Assembly: GCA_003242525.1 (NCBI GenBank)
Contig: QGUU01000236.1
Coordinates: 1 to 5,016, forward strand
Direction of reading: 5' to 3'
DNA length: 5,016 nucleotides
Source of the DNA: Pseudomonadota bacterium
GTDB lineage: Bacteria; Pseudomonadota; Alphaproteobacteria; Rhizobiales; Rhizobiaceae
Under the pieces are notes generated by a model. That model did not search any database. It was not told the DNA's origin and worked only from the letters and a program-made list of their open reading frames with translations. This document shows, one piece after another, positions 1 to 5,016 of the stretch (position 1 is the first letter of the stretch; every line of letters begins with the position of its first letter). The position numbers were made by a program, and so were the translations under genes.

Positions 1-1
1 G

Positions 2-448
2 CCGGTAACTGCCGACGACAAGGCGGGCATGGCTGAAGTGCGGGCCAGCAGCCCGATACCGATCGCAGCCGGTGAGAGCGAAGCCACGCGTTACGCCTTC
101 CGTGATCTCGCCGTGATGAGGGCAGCTGACATATTGCAGCCAGATCCTGCCTTTTGCGGTGGGATTTCCGAGGCAATGCGAATCAGCACGGTTGCCAGCG
201 CCTTCAACCTGCGTTTCGCTCCGCATTTGTGGGCCGGCGCTCCCTGCTTCTTCGCGGGGCTGCATGTCTGCGCGGCTGCTCCAGCCTCCTTCATCGTGGA
301 ATACTCGCTCGGCGCCAACCCAATGATCCACAACCTCGTCGAAGAGACTGTCGAGGTGAAGGACGGTATGATAGCGATCCCCGAAAAGCCGGGCCTGGGC
401 TTCACGATTTCGGAGAAGTTCCTGGAGGCGCACGTACAACGCTGCTGA
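2..448 (+). CDS. Mandelate racemase/muconate lactonizing enzyme family protein, C-terminal part (5' end outside window)
   Basis: This is the last 148 codons of an enolase-superfamily enzyme; the frame is open from the left edge, so the ATG at 29 is internal. Counting from the first visible codon, E25 lies in an AAGESE motif and matches the third metal ligand of mandelate racemase (Glu247). D48 in LQPD and H75 in APHLW match its Asp270-His297 dyad. The spacings, 23 residues from E25 to D48 and 27 from D48 to H75, equal those in mandelate racemase. The barrel end and the closing strand (EKPGLGF) are intact. The first two metal ligands and the catalytic Lys region are off the window. Known family chemistry is abstraction of a proton next to a carboxylate, giving racemisation, dehydration or cycloisomerisation. 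Acid-sugar dehydratase is a reasonable guess, but the substrate is not determinable. It is the first visible gene of an operon with the regulator and dehydrogenase. Confidence 0.9.
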   Translation, partial: PVTADDKAGMAEVRASSPIPIAAGESEATRYAFRDLAVMRAADILQPDPAFCGGISEAMRISTVASAFNLRFAPHLWAGAPCFFAGLHVCAAAPASFIVEYSLGANPMIHNLVEETVEVKDGMIAIPEKPGLGFTISEKFLEAHVQRC

Positions 449-450
449 CA

Positions 451-1170
451 ATGAAAGAAAACACGCTGCTTGCGGAACTGGCCGCCTACCTCTTTTCCAA
501 TTGCGACAGCGCCACCGGGCGCACGCCGTCCGAACGGGAACTCGCAGAGCATTTTTGCGTCAGTCGCGGGCAGATACGCGAGGCGTTGGCGATCCTGGAG
601 GCGATGCGTATCGTGGAGCGTCGCGCCAAGTCGGGCATATATGTCGACACCAGCCAGGCAAGCGTGGAGGCGATGGCGCTGTTTGCGCGGGCCGGCCTGC
701 CGCTTGATCCGGTCCAGATCTACGAAACAGTGGAACTGAGAAAGATCCACGAAATCAAGGCGGCGGAGCTCGCCTGCGCGCGCGCCACGGAAGAAAATTA
801 TGAAAGGCTGCGCGAGATCCTCAAGGAATCGGAAGAACGGCTCGCCGCGGGTGAGGACCTGGCCCGCCAGGACCGTGATTTCCATCTCGAGATCGTGCGC
901 GCCACTCAGAACAGCGTGTTCTACCGTGTCTGCAGCGTCTACTACGTCATGGGCGAGCGGAGGCTGCCGGTCTATTTCAACGATCCCGAGCGCGGCCGGC
1001 GCTCGCATGCCGAACATATCCAGATCTATGAGGCGCTGCTCAGGCGTGACGGCAATTTGGCACAGGCGCTGATGAGCGCGCATCTGCAGGGGGCTGAGAG
1101 CTACTGGAAGGGGCTCATCCACTCAACCGGGCCCGAGAGCAATGTGGGCCGGGCGATGGAAATTACATAG
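451..1170 (+). CDS. GntR-family transcriptional regulator, FadR/FCD subfamily
   Basis: The 239-residue product is a normal length for this family. An N-terminal winged helix-turn-helix (about residues 4-66) carries the hallmark TPSERELAEHF, VSRGQIREAL and VERRAKSGIYV segments. An all-helical FCD ligand-binding domain follows (about 90-223). D141, H145, H189 and H211 fit the Asp/His3 metal site of FCD domains, which commonly bind carboxylate effectors. I chose the ATG at 451, only 2 nt after the upstream stop. The longer frame reaching back to 154 overlaps the racemase gene and adds nothing GntR-like. There is no well-placed Shine-Dalgarno; the nearest GGAGG (424-428) is 22 nt away, so translation probably depends on coupling or re-initiation at TGACAATG. 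The position inside a catabolic operon suggests it is a local, substrate-responsive repressor that also controls its own synthesis; that is inference. Confidence 0.93.
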   Translation: MKENTLLAELAAYLFSNCDSATGRTPSERELAEHFCVSRGQIREALAILEAMRIVERRAKSGIYVDTSQASVEAMALFARAGLPLDPVQIYETVELRKIHEIKAAELACARATEENYERLREILKESEERLAAGEDLARQDRDFHLEIVRATQNSVFYRVCSVYYVMGERRLPVYFNDPERGRRSHAEHIQIYEALLRRDGNLAQALMSAHLQGAESYWKGLIHSTGPESNVGRAMEIT

Positions 1171-1175
1171 TTTCT

Positions 1176-2153
1176 ATGCCGACGATCTTCTCGACCCATA
1201 CGCTGCATCCGCGCGCCACTGCAATGCTGGCGCAGGCCGGCGAGTTAAGGGTCGCCAGCGGGCTCGATGCCGCCACGCTGACAAAGGAGGGGCGGGACGC
1301 CGATATCGTCATAGTGCGTGCGCCGCTGCCCGAGGGTCTTTTCGCCAAGGCGCCACGGTTGCGGGCGGCGATCCGCCATGGAGCGGGGCTGGACATGATT
1401 CCCGTGGAAGCGGCGACCGAAGCCGGCGTGCTTGTGGCGAATGTGCCTGGCGTCAATGCACGCTCGGTTGCCGAACATGTGTTCTTCGTTTCAGTCGCGT
1501 TGTTGCGCCGGTTCCGCATGATGGACCGCGACCTGCGGGAAAAGGGCTGGCTGGCCGGGCGGGCATATGCCGAAGGCAACCATGATCTTGCTGGCAGAAC
1601 GATCGGTATCGTCGGCTTCGGCGCGGTCGGGCAGGCGGTGGCCCGCATCGCCGTATACGGCTATGGCCTTGATGTCCTGGTAACCACGCGCAGCGTCAGG
1701 CCTGCCACGCAAGGCTTGCGCTTCGTGCCGTTGGAGGATCTGCTCGCCCTCAGCGACATCGTTGTGCTGTGCTGTCCCCTGACGCCAGAGACGCGGGGCC
1801 TGATGGATGCGGCACGCCTGGGCCGGATGAAAAGCGGGGCCCTGCTGGTCAACGTCGCGCGCGGCCCTGTCGTCGATGACGAAGCGCTGCTTGCGGCGCT
1901 GCGGGCCGGCAAGATCGGTGGCGCGGCACTGGATGTCTTTTCCGTGCAGCCGCTGCCACCCGACCATCCCTATCTGTCGCTGGACAATGTGATCGTAACT
2001 CCGCACATGGCGGGCATCACGGAAGAATCCATGCTTGCGATGGGAACAGGAGCCGCTTCAGAGGCCTTGCGTGTCTTGGCTGGCGAATTGCCCGAAAATC
2101 TGTGCAATCCGGAGGCCGTGGAACGTTATCGCGGGCGGTTTGCCCAGGCGTGA
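1176..2153 (+). CDS. D-2-hydroxyacid dehydrogenase family protein (atypical catalytic Glu-to-Gln)
   Basis: The 325-residue product is typical of the family that includes phosphoglycerate, glyoxylate/hydroxypyruvate and D-lactate dehydrogenases, which interconvert 2-oxoacids and D-2-hydroxyacids using NAD(P). The substrate-binding segment is IRHGAGLDMIP (about 66-76). The Rossmann motif is GFGAVG (147-152). The substrate-binding and catalytic Arg is R229 in NVARGPVVDD, and the catalytic His is H277 in TPHMAG. The usual catalytic Glu of the DVFxxEP motif is Q258 here (DVFSVQPLP). After the second Rossmann strand, where NAD enzymes usually have Asp, the sequence reads VTTRS (169-173). The lack of an acidic residue plus an Arg suggests NADP(H). 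The start lies 5 nt after the regulator's stop, with only a weak GATGGA upstream, so it probably shares that transcript. It likely oxidises or reduces an intermediate made by the racemase-family enzyme; the substrate is unknown. Confidence 0.92.
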   Translation: MPTIFSTHTLHPRATAMLAQAGELRVASGLDAATLTKEGRDADIVIVRAPLPEGLFAKAPRLRAAIRHGAGLDMIPVEAATEAGVLVANVPGVNARSVAEHVFFVSVALLRRFRMMDRDLREKGWLAGRAYAEGNHDLAGRTIGIVGFGAVGQAVARIAVYGYGLDVLVTTRSVRPATQGLRFVPLEDLLALSDIVVLCCPLTPETRGLMDAARLGRMKSGALLVNVARGPVVDDEALLAALRAGKIGGAALDVFSVQPLPPDHPYLSLDNVIVTPHMAGITEESMLAMGTGAASEALRVLAGELPENLCNPEAVERYRGRFAQA

Positions 2154-2205
2154 GGCCGTCCGGCCGGCATCGCCTCGCGAAGTGCGCGCGGCTGACGGCC
2201 GGGCG
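2154..2205. terminator. Possible bidirectional terminator structure between convergent genes
   Basis: The 52-nt gap between the dehydrogenase and amidase stop codons is very GC-rich. It contains a perfect 7-bp inverted repeat, GGCCGTC (2154-2160) and GACGGCC (2194-2200), with a 33-nt loop. An alternative pairing is CCGGCCG (2160-2166) with CGGCCGG (2196-2202). There is no T-tract on either strand and the loop is long, so this is at best a weak or Rho-assisted terminator. Its position between two convergent genes is the main reason to list it. Confidence 0.25.
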
Positions 2206-3498
2206 CTAGGCCTGCAGGATTTCCTCTGCGGTCGCGGCCATTGCCAGCAATCGGCGGTCGCAGCCGCTGCGGCCGATCAGCATGAGGCCTACGGGCAATG
2301 CGCTTCCCTGCAAGGGCAGGGTTATTGCACAAAGGTCGAACTCGTTGGCGATACGGGTGTTTCTCAGCAGGAGTCCCTCCGCGTGGTCGCGTACCTTTTC
2401 ATCGGCCATCTCGGCGATCTGCGGTGCGAGGATGGGCACGGTCGGAAGCAGCAGTGCGTCGAAGCCTGACAGGCGTTCGTCCAGGGCTGCGGCAAGCTCC
2501 CCACGCCGGCGAAGCGCGCGAATATAGACCGGCGCCGGAATGGAGGCCGCCCGGGAAAGTGGGCCGGACACATGCGGGTCCACCGACAGGCTGGCGCCGC
2601 TATCCAGCCAGTCTGCATGGATTTCGGCCCCTTCCATGGTTGGAATGGTGGCATGAAGCGAGGTGTCGCGCATTGCCGCCAGCAGGTCTTCGATGGCGAT
2701 GTCTTCAATTCTCGGTCCTGCAGCGCCCAGCCTGCTTATGGCGTTTTCGAACGCTGCCTCAACCTCGGCCTCCATGTCACGAAAGAGGACGCCACGCGGT
2801 ATCCCAAGACGCAGGCCGGAAAGCGACAGCGGCTTGAGCGGTTGTGGGTCCATGCCCGACATGACTGCATCGGCCGCGGCGCATTCAGCGACCGTGCGGG
2901 CGAGCGGACCGATGGAGTCGAGCGAAGGTGAAAGCGGGAATGCACCGGCCAGCGGCACGCGGCGAGCGGTCGGCTTGAAGCCTACTACGCCATTCAGCGC
3001 CGCCGGAATGCGCACGGAACCGGCGGTGTCGGAGCCAATGGCAATGTCGCTTGTGCCTTCCGCCGCCGAGACGCCAGCGCCGGAGGAGGAGCCGCCGGGA
3101 ATCCGCGCGGGGTCGGCGGCATTGCCTGGCGTGCCTGTGTGCGGGTTGTCGCCAATGGCGGTGAAGGCGAACTCGGTCATGGCGGTCTTGCCGAGGATGA
3201 TGGCGCCGGCGCGCCGCAGGCGCGCTACTATGGCTGCATCTGTGGTGGCCGGGGCTGCGTTGCGGCGCATGAACGAGCCGGCCAGCGTCGGTTCGCCGAC
3301 CACGTCGAACAGGTCCTTGATCGAGACGACGGCGCCATCGAGAGGCCCGAGCGTCACCCCTGCCTTCCGGCGGGCATCGGCGGCATCGGCGGCGGCCCGG
3401 GCGGCTTCCGCATAAAGCTTCGTGAACACGCGTTCGTCGCTCTTTCGGGCCTCAAGTCGTCCCAGAATGTCTTCCAGCCGGTCGCGCGCGCACGCCAT
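2206..3498 (-). CDS. Amidase (amidase signature family)
   Basis: The 430-residue product is an amidase-signature serine hydrolase, which hydrolyses a carboxamide to an acid and ammonia or amine, probably in the cytoplasm as no signal peptide is visible. The Ser-cisSer-Lys triad is complete: K61 in VSIKDLFD, cis-Ser S137 in PGGSSSGAG, and nucleophile S161 in GSDTAGSVRIP. The 24-residue gap between the two serines matches the family. FDALLLPTVP (346-355) and the C-terminal LPVGLMLIGR (401-410) are also characteristic. I chose the ATG at 3498 because AAGAGG lies 9 nt upstream. The longer start at 3594 would add 32 residues without family resemblance and no clear ribosome site. An alanine-rich stretch (32-42) is encoded partly by a 9-bp tandem duplication at 3373-3390. 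It is convergent with the operon and divergent from the aldo-keto reductase. The substrate cannot be told from the sequence; allophanate hydrolase is unlikely as the extra C-terminal domain is absent. Confidence 0.92.
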   Translation of the reverse strand: MACARDRLEDILGRLEARKSDERVFTKLYAEAARAAADAADARRKAGVTLGPLDGAVVSIKDLFDVVGEPTLAGSFMRRNAAPATTDAAIVARLRRAGAIILGKTAMTEFAFTAIGDNPHTGTPGNAADPARIPGGSSSGAGVSAAEGTSDIAIGSDTAGSVRIPAALNGVVGFKPTARRVPLAGAFPLSPSLDSIGPLARTVAECAAADAVMSGMDPQPLKPLSLSGLRLGIPRGVLFRDMEAEVEAAFENAISRLGAAGPRIEDIAIEDLLAAMRDTSLHATIPTMEGAEIHADWLDSGASLSVDPHVSGPLSRAASIPAPVYIRALRRRGELAAALDERLSGFDALLLPTVPILAPQIAEMADEKVRDHAEGLLLRNTRIANEFDLCAITLPLQGSALPVGLMLIGRSGCDRRLLAMAATAEEILQA

Positions 3499-3507
3499 CG
3501 GTACTTG

Positions 3508-3513
3508 CCTCTT
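3508..3513 (-). promoter_or_regulatory. Ribosome binding site of the amidase gene
   Basis: Read on the minus strand, AAGAGG ends 9 nt before the ATG at 3498-3496. It decides in favour of this start over the in-frame ATG at 3594, which has no comparable purine-rich element and would add a non-conserved N-terminus. Confidence 0.6.
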
Positions 3514-3730
3514 GCTGATCCATCCTTTGGCGCCCTGCTTGGCATGTGGCGCTCCCGACCGCAACAGGCGCCCAGGAATGGCCGATGCGTCCAAGTGCTC
3601 GCAACGGCGGGAAGATCGAGGGCCGACACGACCATCCGGCGCCGGTAGGCTGGGCGCCGAGCCGAGGTCCTTGCAGGCCTGGAGTAAGGGTAGCCGACAG
3701 ACAGCCCGTTAGCTAGAATGCCTGCCGCCG

Positions 3731-3762
3731 GTTCGATTCACCGAAGCATTTCACGTTCGATT
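3731..3762. repeat. 8-bp direct repeat GTTCGATT, two copies 24 bp apart
   Basis: GTTCGATT occurs at 3731-3738 and again at 3755-3762, start-to-start 24 bp. A shorter TTCAC repeat (3737-3741 and 3750-3754) lies between and partly within them. The second copy runs directly into the putative -10 element of the reductase gene. Spacing of roughly two helical turns would place both copies on nearly the same face of the DNA, as for a dimeric or paired-site regulator. The repeat is seen directly; the regulatory role is inference. Confidence 0.4.
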
Positions 3763-3771
3763 GTATAACCC
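3761..3771. promoter_or_regulatory. Candidate FadR/FCD-type GntR operator
   Basis: TTGTATAACCC contains the GT-N3-AC core of FadR-subfamily GntR operators (consensus TnGTnnnACnA) with five of the six specified bases. It overlaps the possible -10 hexamer TATAAC (3764-3769), a typical arrangement for repression. The regulator at 451-1170 is the obvious candidate to bind it. A GTnnnAC core is common by chance, so this is tentative. Confidence 0.28.
3764..3769 (+). promoter_or_regulatory. Possible -10 promoter element for the aldo-keto reductase gene
   Basis: TATAAC matches five of six bases of the TATAAT consensus and lies 50 nt before the chosen start at 3820, leaving room for a short leader. 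I see no convincing -35 hexamer at 16-18 nt upstream (the sequence around 3741-3747 is CCGAAGC), so the promoter may need an activator or be wrongly placed. Confidence 0.3.
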
Positions 3772-3809
3772 GACCCCTTGGAATGCTCTTCCAAGTTGGG
3801 AAGGAAAGT

Positions 3810-3813
3810 GGAG
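3810..3813 (+). promoter_or_regulatory. Ribosome binding site of the aldo-keto reductase gene
   Basis: GGAG ends 6 nt before the ATG at 3820, with a further AAGGAAA at 3801-3807. This supports the start at 3820 over the in-frame ATG at 3778. It gives 348 residues, close to the 346 of E. coli YghZ, whose N-terminus aligns from about this point. Confidence 0.65.
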
Positions 3814-3819
3814 CCAAGC

Positions 3820-4866
3820 ATGCCTTACACACCCGCCGAGAGCCGCTATTCCACCATGATCTACAATCGCTGTGGCCGGTCCGGTCTCAAGCTGCCTGCG
3901 ATCTCGCTCGGGCTGTGGCACAATTTTGGCGACGACACGCCACGCAACGTCAAGCGGGCAATACTGCACAAGGCGTTCGACCTCGGCATTACCCATTTCG
4001 ATCTTGCCAACAATTACGGCCCGCCGCCGGGGTCGGCGGAACAGGCTTTCGGCGAAATCCTGCGCACGGACTTTGCCGGCTATCGTGACGAGTTGATAAT
4101 TTCGACCAAGGCCGGCTATGGCATGTGGCCTGGGCCTTATGGAGAATGGGGAAGCCGCAAATATCTCCTTGCCAGCCTGGATCAAAGCCTCAAGCGCATG
4201 GGGCTGGATTATGTCGACATCTTCTACTCACACCGGTTCGATCCCGACACGCCGCTTGAGGAAACCTGCGGTGCCCTTGATCAGGCGGTGCGATCGGGCA
4301 AGGCGCTTTACGTTGGAATATCCTCCTACAATTCGCAGCGCACGCGCGAGGCTGCGGACGTTTTAAAGCGCCTCGGCACGCCCTTCGTGATCCACCAGCC
4401 AAGCTATTCCATGCTGAACCGGTGGGTGGAGGAGGACGGGCTGTTGGACACGCTGGAGGGTCTGGGCGTCGGCGCCATAGTGTTCACGCCGCTGGCGCAA
4501 GGCATGCTCACCGACAAATATCTCAACGGCATTCCCGAAGGCAGCCGCGCGAGCAAGGGCAAGTCGCTGCGCACGAGCTTCCTGACCGATGAAACCCTTG
4601 CCAATATCAGGGCGTTGAACGAGATCGCCCAGCGACGCGGGCAAAGCCTGGCGCAGATGGCGCTGGCTTGGGTTTTGCGGGGCGGCCGGGTTGCCTCGGC
4701 GCTGATCGGCGCCAGCCGGCCGGAGCAGATCGAAGATTGCGTCGGCTCGCTCAAGAAGCTCGATTTCACCAGCGAGGAGCTTGCCGAGATCGACCGCTAT
4801 GCACGCGAGGCGAATATCAATTTGTGGGCAGCCTCGGCGGAACGACCCGGGCCATCGCGGCATTAG
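3820..4866 (+). CDS. gpr: L-glyceraldehyde-3-phosphate reductase-like aldo-keto reductase (YghZ family)
   Basis: The 348-residue product closely resembles E. coli YghZ (Gpr, also called MgrA, AKR14 family) along its whole length. YghZ reduces L-glyceraldehyde 3-phosphate and other short aldehydes such as methylglyoxal with NADPH. Conserved blocks as I recall them from YghZ include SLGLWHNFG (29-37), ITHFDLANNYGPPPGSAE (57-74), LIISTKAGY (92-100), KYLLASLDQSLKRMGL (114-129) and HQPSYSMLNRWV (192-203). The catalytic tetrad is D61, Y66, K97 and H138. The C-terminal LIGASRPEQIED (295-306) is the NADPH 2'-phosphate-binding region. It is preceded by a 321-nt regulatory region and probably transcribed alone, since the next gene is on the opposite strand. 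Likely roles are aldehyde detoxification or reduction of an aldehyde made by the neighbouring catabolic genes; the second is inference. The family assignment is very secure, the physiological substrate less so. Confidence 0.95.
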   Translation: MPYTPAESRYSTMIYNRCGRSGLKLPAISLGLWHNFGDDTPRNVKRAILHKAFDLGITHFDLANNYGPPPGSAEQAFGEILRTDFAGYRDELIISTKAGYGMWPGPYGEWGSRKYLLASLDQSLKRMGLDYVDIFYSHRFDPDTPLEETCGALDQAVRSGKALYVGISSYNSQRTREAADVLKRLGTPFVIHQPSYSMLNRWVEEDGLLDTLEGLGVGAIVFTPLAQGMLTDKYLNGIPEGSRASKGKSLRTSFLTDETLANIRALNEIAQRRGQSLAQMALAWVLRGGRVASALIGASRPEQIEDCVGSLKKLDFTSEELAEIDRYAREANINLWAASAERPGPSRH

Positions 4867-4887
4867 GTCGTCGGCAGGCCTGCAGGC
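4867..4887. other. Short convergent gap with overlapping palindromes
   Basis: The 21 nt between the reductase stop and the Fur-family stop contain two overlapping perfect 10-bp palindromes, GCAGGCCTGC (4874-4883) and GCCTGCAGGC (4878-4887). As RNA they have almost no loop, so they are poor hairpins, and there is no T-tract. I do not see a standard terminator here. Confidence 0.35.
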
Positions 4888-5016
4888 TCAAGCGGCTCTC
4901 GCAAGGCATTTGGCGCAGGTGCCGCGGAATTCGATGACGGCTTTCTTGGGCGCAAAGCCGGAAGACCTGAGCCAGTCGTCCAGCTTGTGGCCTATCGCAT
5001 GGTCGGAGAATTCCGT
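4888..5016 (-). CDS. Fur-family metalloregulator, C-terminal fragment (5' end outside window)
   Basis: The minus strand encodes 42 residues and a TGA stop (4890-4888), running in open from the right edge. The fragment starts TEFSDHAI and ends with a GTCAKC motif plus a short LARAA tail. It matches the end of the Fur dimerisation domain: E. coli Fur has IEFSDDSI at the same place, followed by a helix (here HKLDDWLRSSGF), a strand (KKAVIEFRG) and a C-terminal cysteine pair. The CxxC (visible C34 and C37) would be half of the structural zinc site found in Zur-, PerR- and many Fur-type proteins. The DNA-binding half and regulatory metal residues lie outside the window, so iron, zinc or peroxide sensing cannot be chosen. 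It is convergent with the reductase gene and probably not functionally linked. Confidence 0.75.
   Translation of the reverse strand, partial: TEFSDHAIGHKLDDWLRSSGFAPKKAVIEFRGTCAKCLARAA

Larger units (their letters stand above)
3499..3819. other. Divergent intergenic region between amidase and aldo-keto reductase genes
   Basis: These 321 nt hold no credible gene; reading frames running through them lack recognisable domains and are GC-bias shadows. The region must carry the promoters of both flanking genes. The half near the amidase is GC-rich with no clear promoter that I can see. The half near the reductase is more AT-rich. It contains TAGAAT at 3714-3719 (a -10-like hexamer without a good -35), an 8-bp direct repeat, and TATAAC at 3764-3769 within a GntR-operator-like sequence. 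At 321 nt it is long for a window where the other gaps are 2 to 52 nt. Confidence 0.7.

Noticed and set aside
154..450. N-terminal extension of the regulator frame back to an ATG at 154
   Set aside because: It overlaps the racemase gene in another frame, its translation is unrelated to GntR proteins, and the ATG at 451 gives a normal family length.
91..1122. 343-codon open frame on the minus strand opposite the racemase and regulator genes
   Set aside because: It lies wholly antisense to two genes with clear family motifs and shows no recognisable domain; long antisense frames are expected in GC-rich DNA.
1650..1661. Perfect 12-bp palindrome GCCGTATACGGC
   Set aside because: It lies inside the conserved dehydrogenase coding sequence, and about one such palindrome is expected by chance in 5 kb.
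3373..3390. Two tandem copies of GGCATCGGC
   Set aside because: They encode part of an alanine-rich helix of the amidase in frame; a small coding duplication, not a separate repeat element.
2663..3415. 250-codon open frame on the plus strand inside the amidase gene
   Set aside because: It is antisense to the conserved amidase core including both catalytic serines, and is low-complexity in Ala, Ser, Arg and Pro.
3499..3594. Amidase start at 3594
   Set aside because: The extra 32 residues look non-conserved and the ATG at 3498 has a well-spaced AAGAGG.
3725..3745. tRNA T-arm-like sequence GGTTCGATTC, suggesting a tRNA or attachment-site remnant
   Set aside because: The flanking bases do not form the 5-bp T stem, and I could not find matching anticodon or D arms upstream.

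Overview
This GC-rich window looks like a chromosomal segment of an alphaproteobacterium. The Rhizobiales (Mesorhizobium or Phyllobacteriaceae-like) are the best guess, because of codon use, strong GC third-position bias and the mix of sugar-acid-type catabolic enzymes. That placement is an impression from the sequence, not a computed one. I see no RNA gene, CRISPR array, insertion sequence or phage gene.

Layout. (1) Positions 2-2153, plus strand: a tight three-gene operon. It holds the C-terminal part of an enolase-superfamily (mandelate racemase/muconate lactonizing type) enzyme cut by the left edge, a GntR/FCD-type regulator 2 nt after it, and a D-2-hydroxyacid dehydrogenase 5 nt further on. 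(2) Positions 2206-3498, minus strand: an amidase-signature hydrolase, convergent with the operon. (3) Positions 3499-3819: a 321-nt divergent intergenic region with repeats and a candidate operator/promoter. (4) Positions 3820-4866, plus strand: an aldo-keto reductase very like E. coli YghZ (L-glyceraldehyde-3-phosphate reductase). (5) Positions 4888-5016, minus strand: the C-terminal end of a Fur-family metalloregulator, too short to appear as a standard ORF and cut by the right edge.

How the genes may work together. The left operon has the parts of a catabolic module for a hydroxy or sugar acid: an abstraction/dehydration or racemisation step, an NAD(P)-dependent 2-hydroxyacid/2-oxoacid step, and a ligand-sensing regulator. 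The amidase could release an acid from an amide, and the YghZ-like reductase could handle a reactive short aldehyde. The substrate cannot be read from the sequence. The Fur-family gene is probably an unrelated neighbour.

Nothing here is clearly a new biological system. The most notable points are a dehydrogenase whose usual catalytic Glu is Gln and whose cofactor loop suggests NADP(H), and a GntR-type operator-like site overlapping a possible -10 element in the divergent region.
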